Source of the DNA: CAIXYX01 sp043806415
GTDB lineage: Archaea; Micrarchaeota; Micrarchaeia; Anstonellales; Anstonellaceae
Reading direction: 5' to 3'
DNA: 26,697 bases
NCBI GenBank assembly: GCA_043806415.1
Contig: JAZDHB010000106.1
Coordinates: 1-26,697 of the forward strand
Shown here: positions 1 to 5,753 of the stretch, in pieces
Position numbering within the stretch: position 1 is the first letter of the stretch
Layout: the number at the start of each line of letters is the position of its first letter
Notes under the pieces: generated by a model
The model's database searches: none
What the model was told of the DNA's origin: nothing
What the model saw: only the letters and a program-made list of their open reading frames with translations
Program-made: the position numbers and the translations under genes

Positions 1-130
1 CCTTGTCCAGATGGTAGAATTCCCAGCGGGCGACCATGTATCTGTTGCGCCGGAAGCGGCCGATGCGCCGGCCCTTCCTTGATTTGGACAGGCTCCCGGA
101 CTTCCTAGCCTCGGTTGAGTGAGTGATCAT
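1..130 (-). CDS. Partial small basic protein, possibly ribosomal protein S27Ae (cut by window edge)
   Basis: On the minus strand an ATG at 130-128 opens a frame that stays open to the window edge, giving 43 residues. The first 30 are rich in Arg, Lys and Ser (about ten Arg/Lys between residues 9 and 30). They are followed by MVARWEFYHLDK. A basic tail leading into an aromatic strand and an acidic turn resembles the start of archaeal S27Ae, where a GKVxRKxxFCPxCG zinc motif would come next, but that part lies outside the window. The start codon is 34 nt after the gltX stop on the same strand, so the gene is probably co-transcribed with gltX. The reading frame is fairly convincing. The family name is a guess from composition and a short motif. 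Confidence 0.45.
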   Translation of the reverse strand, partial: MITHSTEARKSGSLSKSRKGRRIGRFRRNRYMVARWEFYHLDK

Positions 131-164
131 CGTTTGTGCCACATTCCACACCCCGATTGCATTC

Positions 165-1925
165 CTATTGCGACGTCATGATGAACGTCGATTTATTCTC
201 CTCTTTCCTGTCCAGCGCCACGAATCCGAAGCGCTCGAATTGGAGAATCTGCCCCGGCTCGAAACCGGCCGCGTCCTTCTCCACCCAGCCGCTGGCCACC
301 TGCAGCGAATCGGGGTTGAATTTCCCGTCCACGTACAGGTCTCCCGGGATAAGCACCTGCGCGAAGAGGCGGTCGTTCTCGCCAACCCATTGGAATTTGC
401 GGGCCACTTCCCCTTCCATGGCCACGTAATCCGCGCGGATCACCTTGCCGGCGCCGATCGAGCCGTCCGGGCGCAGGTATTCCATCTGGGAAATCTCCTT
501 CACGCGCACGTTGCACCAGTCCTTGAGGCGGAATTCGCTGCCCTCAAAAAGCGGCTCGCTGTCCGCGGCGCCGATGTACGCGATGTTGCTGGGATCCTTC
601 TCGCGTATCCCCAACGAACCATTGGTCGGATGGTTCTTAATGGCGATCTTTCCGGGAGGTAATACCGAGATTTCGAGGCGCACGGGGTCGCGCACGAAGA
701 AGCGCCGGGGCGCGAGCGGGTCGATGAGCTTGCGGTTCTCGTTCAGGAGTTTGCCCCAGCCCGGCTCGCTCTCCACCTTGCTTAAGCCGAACGAGAGCAC
801 GAACGTGCGGATGGCTTCGGGCCGGATGCCGCGCCGGCGCAGGGCCGAGAGGGTGGGCAGGCGCGGGTCGTCGTATCCGGACACCTTCCCCTCCTCGATG
901 AGCGGGGTGATGAGGCGCTTGGAGACGGGCGCGCCGGCGATGGCCAGGCGCGAGAAATGCACGAGCTTGGCGGGGCGCAGCTCAAGGATCTTCGTGATGT
1001 AGTAGTAGAGCGTTTCGCGAAGCTCGTATTCCTTGGAGCGCATGGCATGGCTCACCCCCTCGAGCGAGTCGATGATGGGCGCCGCGAAATCGTACGAGGG
1101 CCAGCATTTGTACTTGTCGCCCTGCCGGTAATGCGGCTTGTGGATGATGCGAAAGAGGGTCGGATCGCGAAGGGTGGTGTTGTCGGCCTTCATGTCGCCT
1201 GCGAAGCGGAGCACCGCTTCCCCCTCGTTGAACTTGCCGTTCATCATCTTGCGGAATTCGTGCATGCTCTCCTCGGGGAATTTGGTGCGGCAGAGGCATT
1301 GCTCGCCCTTCTCACGGTTCTTCTTCATCTCCTCGGCCGGGCAGGTGCACACGTATGCCTTCTGCTTGAGGATGAGCTCGTCGGCATAGTCGTAGAGCCT
1401 GTCCATGTAGTCCGACGTATAAGTGATCTCGCCCACCCAGGAGATCCCGAGCCATTTGAGGTCGCTTATGATATTGCCCACGAACTCCTCTTTCTCCTTC
1501 TCGGGGTTGGTGTCGTCCATGCGCAGGCGCATGCCCCCGCCGTATTGCCTGGCGGATTCGAAGTTGAGGAACGCGGCCTTGGCGTGCCCGATGTGCAGGT
1601 AGCCGGAGGGTTCGGGCGGGAAGCGGGTCATCACGTGCTTGGGAACCGGGTCTGGCAGGGTGATTTTGCGCTCTCCCTCTTCCTCCTTGGGCTTCTCCTC
1701 GAAATGGAATTCCGCCAGCTCCGCGGCCGCCTGCTCCTTGGCAAGGGCGTTGACGCGCTTGCACTCTTCGCTGATGAGCGCCATCAGGCCTTTCATGTCC
1801 TTCTTCCTCTCCGGATGCTCCGCGACCACGCGGCTGATCACTTTGGCCGGTATGGCCAGGCCGTAGTCGGCCGCGTTCTTGAGCGTCCATTTGCTGATGG
1901 AAATGCCGAGGGTGTCTGTCATCAT
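165..1925 (-). CDS. gltX: Glutamyl-tRNA synthetase, archaeal type
   Basis: Charges tRNA with glutamate in the cytoplasm. The 586-residue product has the all-helical N-terminal region of archaeal enzymes (about 1-85). The class I catalytic fold follows, with a literal HIGH signature at residues 111-114 preceded by RFPPEPSGYL. The KMSKS-loop equivalent VSKRL is at 334-338. The remainder is the beta-barrel anticodon-binding part, as in archaeal GluRS and GlnRS rather than the bacterial helical type. A CxC pair at 193/195 and another at 210/212 in the insertion could bind zinc (inference). Archaeal enzymes of this class usually also charge tRNA-Gln, which is then amidated; this is family knowledge not testable here. 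Two adjacent ATG codons (1925 and 1922) are possible starts. No clear Shine-Dalgarno is seen. It lies 60 nt after fni on the same strand and may be read with it. Confidence 0.95.
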   Translation of the reverse strand: MMTDTLGISISKWTLKNAADYGLAIPAKVISRVVAEHPERKKDMKGLMALISEECKRVNALAKEQAAAELAEFHFEEKPKEEEGERKITLPDPVPKHVMTRFPPEPSGYLHIGHAKAAFLNFESARQYGGGMRLRMDDTNPEKEKEEFVGNIISDLKWLGISWVGEITYTSDYMDRLYDYADELILKQKAYVCTCPAEEMKKNREKGEQCLCRTKFPEESMHEFRKMMNGKFNEGEAVLRFAGDMKADNTTLRDPTLFRIIHKPHYRQGDKYKCWPSYDFAAPIIDSLEGVSHAMRSKEYELRETLYYYITKILELRPAKLVHFSRLAIAGAPVSKRLITPLIEEGKVSGYDDPRLPTLSALRRRGIRPEAIRTFVLSFGLSKVESEPGWGKLLNENRKLIDPLAPRRFFVRDPVRLEISVLPPGKIAIKNHPTNGSLGIREKDPSNIAYIGAADSEPLFEGSEFRLKDWCNVRVKEISQMEYLRPDGSIGAGKVIRADYVAMEGEVARKFQWVGENDRLFAQVLIPGDLYVDGKFNPDSLQVASGWVEKDAAGFEPGQILQFERFGFVALDRKEENKSTFIMTSQ

Positions 1926-1985
1926 ATCAACTTTGAGAAATGATCATTCTCGATCAAAATCGTCTTCGCATCCGATTTTTTTGCA

Positions 1986-3077
1986 TCAGAAATAATGGTT
2001 CTCTTTCCCGCCGGGTTTGCTGTTCTTCTCCATCCGGTTGGAGCGCATGGCATACATGGCCGGGTCGATCCCGCGCGCTCGCATGATCTCTGCCGACGCG
2101 CCCAGCACGATGAGGGGCGCGTTCTGCAATTGGGAAATGTCCTTGCTGCCGGTCAGGAACATGGTGGTGCGGATCTGGTCAATCCATTGTTGCACCTCCT
2201 TCTCCGGGTCCTCGGCCTGCAGGAACGGCAGGGCGGCCCCGCCCATCTTCGCCCCGAGCGCGATGCCCTTGGCGAGGGAGACGCCGCAGCGCACGCCGCC
2301 GGTGGCAATGGTGGGCCCGGCGAGCGCGCATTCCGCGATGGCGGGCACGGCCGGATAGCCCCATTCCTTGAAGCCCGGCAGATGGCCGCCCCGCTCGTAT
2401 TCAACCTTGCTCCACGAGGTCCCGCCGCTGCCTGACGATTCCACGAATTTCGCGCCGGCCTCGAAAAGAGAGCGGGCCACCGGGCCGCTGATGCCGGCCC
2501 CTGTTTCCTTGACGATGACGGGCACGGGGAGCTGGGCACACAGCTTGTCGATCCGCTCGAGAACGCCCTTGAATTTCGTTTCGCCCTCGGGCTGGATGGC
2601 CTCCTGCAATGCATTGAGATGCACGGCCAAGGCGTCCGCCTCGACCATTTCCACCATGTCCTGTATTTTCTTCACCGGGTATTCGCCCAGCTGTGCCGCC
2701 CCGATGTTGCCGATGATCGGGATGTCGGGCGCGAATTTGCGCACCTTGAAATGCTCGGCCTTGGCCGGATCCTTGAGCATGGGCCGCTGCGAGCCGAGGG
2801 CGAACGCGATCCCGCCCTTCTGGGCGGCGCCCGAGAGCCTGCGGTTGAGCTCGCCGCCGTTGGCCGTGCCCCCGCTCATGGCGCTGATGATAATCGGGGC
2901 CGCCAGTTTCTTGCCCAGGAATTCGACCGAGCAGTCCGCCTCCTCGCGGTCCATCTCGGGCAGGGCATTGTGGACCATCGTGATGTCATAGAAGCCGGAG
3001 CCCGTGTCATATTCGATTTTGCGCGTGCGGCAGATCTCGAGGTGAGAGTCCTTTCGCTTGTCGATTTGTTCTTCCAT
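1986..3077 (-). CDS. fni: Isopentenyl-diphosphate delta-isomerase, type 2 (FMN-dependent)
   Basis: Interconverts isopentenyl and dimethylallyl diphosphate with reduced FMN, supplying both precursors for archaeal isoprenoid lipids. The 363-residue protein has the family length and TIM-barrel motifs in order: RKDSH near the N-terminus (residues 8-12, substrate contact), ISAMSGG (64-70), GSQRPM (95-100), HLNALQEA (153-160, holding the conserved Gln-Glu pair and metal ligand) followed by QPEGE, SSGSGGT (about 204-210) and TGGVRCG (about 249-255, flavin phosphate binding). The ATG at 3077 is supported by a TATA box centred about 25 bases upstream, which implies a leaderless transcript. gltX follows 60 nt downstream. 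The C-terminal 20 residues are basic and polar with no evident function. Confidence 0.95.
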   Translation of the reverse strand: MEEQIDKRKDSHLEICRTRKIEYDTGSGFYDITMVHNALPEMDREEADCSVEFLGKKLAAPIIISAMSGGTANGGELNRRLSGAAQKGGIAFALGSQRPMLKDPAKAEHFKVRKFAPDIPIIGNIGAAQLGEYPVKKIQDMVEMVEADALAVHLNALQEAIQPEGETKFKGVLERIDKLCAQLPVPVIVKETGAGISGPVARSLFEAGAKFVESSGSGGTSWSKVEYERGGHLPGFKEWGYPAVPAIAECALAGPTIATGGVRCGVSLAKGIALGAKMGGAALPFLQAEDPEKEVQQWIDQIRTTMFLTGSKDISQLQNAPLIVLGASAEIMRARGIDPAMYAMRSNRMEKNSKPGGKENHYF

Positions 3078-3098
3078 GGTTTAGATAAGGCGATTGAG

Positions 3099-3106
3099 TT
3101 TTAAAA
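3099..3106 (-). promoter_or_regulatory. TATA box of fni
   Basis: TTTTAAAA on the minus strand spans -22 to -29 relative to the fni ATG. This spacing places the transcription start at or within a few bases of the start codon, typical of archaeal leaderless genes. The sequence between the box and the ATG has no Shine-Dalgarno motif. Confidence 0.7.
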
Positions 3107-3157
3107 GCCCGCGTTCGGCTCTTCGTCAGGGGACGAAAAAGCGGTATTTTAGCAGGA

Positions 3158-3191
3158 GTTCGTGGATAAAATGCAGCCCGTCTGCACGAAC
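3158..3191. promoter_or_regulatory. Inverted repeat upstream of the caspase-like cassette (possible operator)
   Basis: GTTCGTG (3158-3164) and CACGAAC (3185-3191) form a perfect 7-base inverted repeat with a 20-base spacer. Inside it, TGCAG (3172-3176) and CTGCA (3182-3186) form a second one. The outer arm ends ten bases before the TATA box of the plus-strand cassette. A regulator-binding site is inferred from position only. Confidence 0.3.
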
Positions 3192-3200
3192 CGCATCGTT

Positions 3201-3210
3201 CTTTAAGTAT
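3201..3210 (+). promoter_or_regulatory. TATA box of the caspase-like cassette
   Basis: CTTTAAGTAT lies at -29 to -20 relative to the ATG at 3230, the spacing seen at other leaderless starts in this window. It supports ATG 3230 over the in-frame TTG at 3224. Confidence 0.65.
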
Positions 3211-3229
3211 TTCGGTTGCATACTTGTCT

Positions 3230-3418
3230 ATGGCATCTGACGATGCGGCCCCATTCCTCAAGCTCTATTCCAACCTCCCATTAGCGGAAAGAATCCAGCC
3301 CATCGTGGTTTTGGACAACCAACCCATCAGCTGGGAGATTGCAAGAAATGAGATAATTCACAATACTGAGAAAGGCAAAGCAATCTTAAAAAAGCTCAAA
3401 GAACTAAAAATCATATAG
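3230..3418 (+). CDS. Small protein, first gene of the caspase-like cassette; unknown function
   Basis: A 62-residue product that I do not recognise. The N-terminal half is mixed polar and hydrophobic with PIVVLDNQPISWEIAR in the middle (about 28-43). The C-terminal 25 residues form a probable amphipathic, Lys-rich helix ending in KKLKELKII. There is no signal peptide, membrane segment or cysteine. A TATA box at -29 to -20 supports the ATG at 3230. The next gene starts 8 nt after its stop, so the two are almost certainly on one mRNA. The stretch is clearly more AT-rich than the flanking fni and kinase genes, which suggests acquired DNA. A regulatory or partner role for the downstream peptidase is inferred from linkage alone. 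Confidence 0.7.
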   Translation: MASDDAAPFLKLYSNLPLAERIQPIVVLDNQPISWEIARNEIIHNTEKGKAILKKLKELKII

Positions 3419-3426
3419 GCGATTCC

Positions 3427-3630
3427 ATGGCATCTAGGGACGAAATCAACATTGTCATTGAAAGACTCCGAGTGATGCCTCGAGATATCAAACTCAATCT
3501 AGGTCTATATGGTCCGCTCGACCGCGACCAGCTCATCTCGGCAGTTACAAAACAGGATGAAATCGGCGAACAGGTCGTCCAGATGCAGATGAGCTATCTT
3601 CGCTCGTTCAAGGAGCGGGTGAAGGCGTGA
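3427..3630 (+). CDS. Small helical protein, second gene of the caspase-like cassette; unknown function
   Basis: A 67-residue, probably all-helical soluble protein. It starts MASRDEINIVIERLRVMP, has a middle turn around GLYGPLDRDQL (about 27-37) and a long C-terminal helix rich in Gln, Met, Glu and Lys. No catalytic motif is visible. Its TGA stop overlaps the GTG start of the peptidase gene by four bases (GTGA), so translation of the two is probably coupled and the products may act in fixed ratio. That arrangement would suit an inhibitor, chaperone or adaptor of the peptidase (inference). It begins 8 nt after the first small gene. I do not recognise the family. Confidence 0.75.
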   Translation: MASRDEINIVIERLRVMPRDIKLNLGLYGPLDRDQLISAVTKQDEIGEQVVQMQMSYLRSFKERVKA

Positions 3631-4400
3631 ACAAGCATTTTCTCATCACCCTCCTGCATAGTGAGGATACCGAATACTACCTTTATGTCTGGAGCCAGGA
3701 GATAATTGATTTGGCCGAAGAGAAAGGCTTCAAAGTTTTTCAATTGGAGAAAGGGAATGCATGCCGGGATAAATTTGAGGGCCATCTACAGTCCATTAAT
3801 CCCTGTTTTGTCATGCTGAACGGCCATGGAAACAATACCACCATCTGCGGAAATCGTCTGGAACCCATCCTCAAAGAAGGCGAAAACCACGCATTACTGG
3901 CCGGTCGAGTAGTATATGCCCGGAGTTGCTATGCCCTCTCTTCACTAGGCCGGGCATCGGCAAAAGACGGCTGTAACGCTTTTATCGGATATTCTGCCCC
4001 TTTCTCGTTCGTTTCCCACCCCGGCTATATCTCAAGACCGCTGAAAGACCCGCTGGCCTATCCCTGCCTGCAGACTTCCAATCTGATTCCTATTTCCCTC
4101 CTCAAAGGAAGCGATATCGATGGGTCAGTGAAAAAGGCAAAAGAGAAGATGGCAGAATTAATGGTCGAATGGGAAACACGGGTGGAAAAAGAAGCCACCT
4201 TTGTGGCAAGCTGCATTTATTGGAACATCAGCTTCGCCGAAGAGCACCCAGCCCTAAAGGGCTGGGTTTGTTGCTCATTCGGCGAAGTCTCGCCAAGTCG
4301 GTCGGCATTCACTCCACCCACTGAAGTGGGTGGTTTCTCTGCCGACTTGGCGATGACTTGTTTAGGCTATGAAGGAGACGGAAATGCGAAAATAGTCTGA
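3627..4400 (+). CDS. Caspase-like (clan CD) cysteine peptidase-like protein, C-terminus carrying a hairpin insertion
   Basis: The 257-residue ORF looks like a prokaryotic caspase-fold peptidase. A hydrophobic strand ends in FVMLNGHGNN, giving a His-Gly with catalytic-candidate His67. The next core strand, VVYARSCYALSSLG, gives catalytic-candidate Cys101. GCNAFIGYSAPFSF (about 115-128) follows. The His-Gly/Cys dyad after successive strands is the hallmark of caspases, gingipains and related families; the precise subfamily is uncertain. The GTG start overlaps the stop of the preceding gene, with GGTGA just upstream. From about residue 202 the protein is encoded by a two-hairpin element (4232-4353). 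The last residues (LGYEGDGNAKIV) again look like ordinary protein, so the native C-terminus may have been split by an in-frame insertion. Its last 34 nt overlap the convergent two-TM gene. Activity of the altered protein is unknown. Confidence 0.7.
   Translation: MNKHFLITLLHSEDTEYYLYVWSQEIIDLAEEKGFKVFQLEKGNACRDKFEGHLQSINPCFVMLNGHGNNTTICGNRLEPILKEGENHALLAGRVVYARSCYALSSLGRASAKDGCNAFIGYSAPFSFVSHPGYISRPLKDPLAYPCLQTSNLIPISLLKGSDIDGSVKKAKEKMAELMVEWETRVEKEATFVASCIYWNISFAEEHPALKGWVCCSFGEVSPSRSAFTPPTEVGGFSADLAMTCLGYEGDGNAKIV
4232..4287. repeat. Stem-loop 1 of the double-hairpin element
   Basis: CTTCGCCGAA (4232-4241) pairs perfectly with TTCGGCGAAG (4278-4287). GAGCA (4242-4246) pairs with TGCTC (4272-4276). 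The inner CCCAGCCC (4247-4254) pairs with GGGCTGGG (4259-4266) around a TAAA loop. Only a single A and a five-base bulge interrupt the pairing. Confidence 0.85.
4290..4353. repeat. Stem-loop 2 of the double-hairpin element
   Basis: TCGCCAAGTCGG (4290-4301) pairs with CCGACTTGGCGA (4342-4353). An extra TCGGCA (4302-4307) could instead pair with TGCCGA (4340-4345). The inner CCACCCACT (4314-4322) pairs perfectly with AGTGGGTGG (4325-4333) around a GA loop. Confidence 0.85.
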
Positions 4401-4684
4401 CTAAATCGGCGCATGAACGAGCGCGCGCTGACGTAAGCCAGCAGGAGCATGAATGCGATTACCAGCACTTCGAATATGAGCACGAGGTAGAATCCGCTCG
4501 GGTTGCCGCTGCGCGTGAATTCACGTATCGATCCTTTCAAGATGCCGAATGTCGACGCCACCCCGCTCTCGTTCGTGTTCCAGGCCTCCCAGATCCCCAC
4601 AACGCTCAGCGCGAGGAAGAACAGCGTGGCGAGCGCATATGTTTTCTTGTCGAATTTTTCTTGAATGGGGGGTTTCGTCGCCAT
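4367..4684 (-). CDS. Small two-TM membrane protein, unknown function
   Basis: A 105-residue protein with a short basic cytoplasmic-type N-terminus (MATKPPIQEKFDKKTY) and two probable membrane helices at about 16-35 and 64-86. A polar loop of about 30 residues separates them (IREFTRSGNPSG). The second helix is followed by a positive RSFMRRF segment, consistent with both ends inside. No family is recognised. It starts 17 nt after the stop of the AK6-like kinase gene and is probably the last gene of the PadR-kinase operon. Its 3' end overlaps the convergent caspase-like ORF by 34 nt, so the final ten or so residues may have been altered when that side was rearranged. Confidence 0.7.
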   Translation of the reverse strand: MATKPPIQEKFDKKTYALATLFFLALSVVGIWEAWNTNESGVASTFGILKGSIREFTRSGNPSGFYLVLIFEVLVIAFMLLLAYVSARSFMRRFSQTIFAFPSPS

Positions 4685-4701
4685 CGCAATCCCTTACTGT
4701 T

Positions 4702-5283
4702 TCACACTTGCGCCAGCAGCGCGGCCGACCAGCTCACGTGCGGCTTGAATTTGCTCTTGCTGCCCGACGCGATGAACCGGTCGAACTGGCCGATCAGGCC
4801 CCGCACGTCCTGCCCGCTCGTGTCCAGCTCATACACGTTCTTCTCACCGTAATTGCGGATCGAGCGGATGGTGCAGTAGTCCAGCAGTTCGGCCATCTTG
4901 TTGGCATTCACCTTCGAGGGCGTGTATCCGCGCCCTTCGAGGCGCTTGGCCAGCGCGTTGGGTTCGAGGCGCAGGACGAGCACCAGGTCCACGTCGAGCT
5001 TGAGTTCGCACCCCAAGTGCCCGTCGATGAGGCTGGAGCGCGCCTGCCGGCGGATCCATTCGTTCGCCTCGCGCTCGAGCTCGTCGAGCTTGGCCAGTTT
5101 GGCCATGTCCTCCTGGTCGGTGCCGGTGTAGAGCTTCTCCTGTTCCACCAGGTCGTTGAGCGACAAGTAGGCCCAGTCGTTCTTGGCGCACCATTCCAGC
5201 GCCAAGGTGCTCTTGCCGGTGCACGGGACGCCCGTAATCAGGATCGAGGCGGGCTTGCGCGTTTTTCCCATCGTTTTCCCCAT
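4702..5283 (-). CDS. Adenylate kinase-like P-loop kinase, AK6/Fap7 family
   Basis: A 193-residue P-loop nucleotide kinase. Walker A is GVPCTGKS at residues 18-25. SLNDLVEQEKL (about 41-51) follows, then the IDGHLG strand (about 85-90). A lid-like RLEGRGYTPSKVNANKMAE then matches the Arg-rich segment and conserved Asn of AK6/Fap7/CINAP proteins. In eukaryotes and some archaea these have adenylate kinase/ATPase activity and assist small-subunit (uS11) rRNA maturation; that role here is inferred. The N-terminus is a 12-nt tandem duplication giving MGKTMGKT, so ATG 5271 is an alternative start with GGGG seven bases upstream. It follows the PadR-like gene by 42 nt and precedes the two-TM gene by 17 nt on the same strand. 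The C-terminal 25 residues are longer than usual. Confidence 0.8.
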   Translation of the reverse strand: MGKTMGKTRKPASILITGVPCTGKSTLALEWCAKNDWAYLSLNDLVEQEKLYTGTDQEDMAKLAKLDELEREANEWIRRQARSSLIDGHLGCELKLDVDLVLVLRLEPNALAKRLEGRGYTPSKVNANKMAELLDYCTIRSIRNYGEKNVYELDTSGQDVRGLIGQFDRFIASGSKSKFKPHVSWSAALLAQV

Positions 5284-5325
5284 TTTCCATCTTCATTATT
5301 CCGGTGTTTATCCTCAGAATTCGGC

Positions 5326-5655
5326 CTAAATCTCGTCCGCTCGCTTCCTTAATAGCCTTTTGCCCTCTTGCAGGCAGCGCCGGCCGGAGGCGCTGATCGA
5401 ATAATAGCGCCGTTGCCCCTCCTCGCTCGATCGCAGGAGGCCTTCGCCCTCCAGCTTGTAGAGCACCAGATAAATCATGAGCCGCGAGGGCGTGAAACCG
5501 AACTCCTGGTCGATTTTCTCGGGCAAGGAATAGGCATACACCCTGTTTTTGGCAGCCAGCGAGAGGATGGAGAGCCAGAGGTTGGAATAGGTGAGCGAGT
5601 CAACGAGGCGGGCGAGCGGCTTGGATTTCTTGGCCGGGTTTTCGTTGCTCTTCAT
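5326..5655 (-). CDS. PadR-like winged-helix transcriptional regulator
   Basis: A 109-residue DNA-binding protein. A charged N-terminal tail of about 20 residues precedes a single winged helix: LWLSILSLAAKNRVYAYSL (helix 1 and turn, about 26-44), the recognition-helix region with RLMIYLVLYKLEGEGLL (about 58-74), then the wing and last strand in GQRRYYSISASGRRCL (about 80-95). The order matches PadR-like regulators (LxxLxKLExEGLL and the RRYYxIsxxGR wing), although the long C-terminal dimerisation helix of classical PadR is short here. A strong GGAGGA lies six bases before the ATG, one of the few canonical ribosome sites in the window. As first gene of the probable operon with the AK6-like kinase and the two-TM protein it may regulate that operon (inference). 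Confidence 0.8.
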   Translation of the reverse strand: MKSNENPAKKSKPLARLVDSLTYSNLWLSILSLAAKNRVYAYSLPEKIDQEFGFTPSRLMIYLVLYKLEGEGLLRSSEEGQRRYYSISASGRRCLQEGKRLLRKRADEI

Positions 5656-5661
5656 CCGAGG

Positions 5662-5703
5662 TCCTCCGAATCAAATCGTTCACGTTTTTTCGAGGATAAA
5701 TCT
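5662..5703 (-). promoter_or_regulatory. Shine-Dalgarno and possible TATA box of the PadR-like operon
   Basis: GGAGGA on the minus strand (5662-5667) sits six bases before the ATG at 5655. AGATTTATCC (5694-5703) is a possible TATA box that would place the transcription start around 5672, leaving a short leader that just contains the ribosome site. A second GTTTATCC lies some 13 bases further upstream, so the box assignment is uncertain. Confidence 0.4.
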
Positions 5704-5753
5704 TCGGGGATAAACGGCACTCCGATTCTCTTCCTTCTTTCACTTTTTTATCC

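Larger units (their letters stand above)
4232..4353. mobile_element. Compact double-hairpin element resembling IS200/IS605 ends (non-autonomous or remnant)
   Basis: About 122 bases consist almost entirely of two adjacent complex stem-loops, each with a perfect GC-rich inner hairpin nested inside a longer imperfect inverted repeat. The inner hairpins (arms ACCCAGCCC/GGGCTGGGT and CCACCCACT/AGTGGGTGG with tiny loops) are of the kind found at IS200/IS605-type transposon ends. No transposase gene is present. The element lies inside the 3' part of the caspase-like gene and keeps its frame open. Assignment to IS200/IS605 rests on hairpin form only. Confidence 0.5.

Noticed and set aside
4232..4353. 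CRISPR-like repeat
   Set aside because: The hairpins are two different sequences with no regularly spaced direct repeats or spacers.
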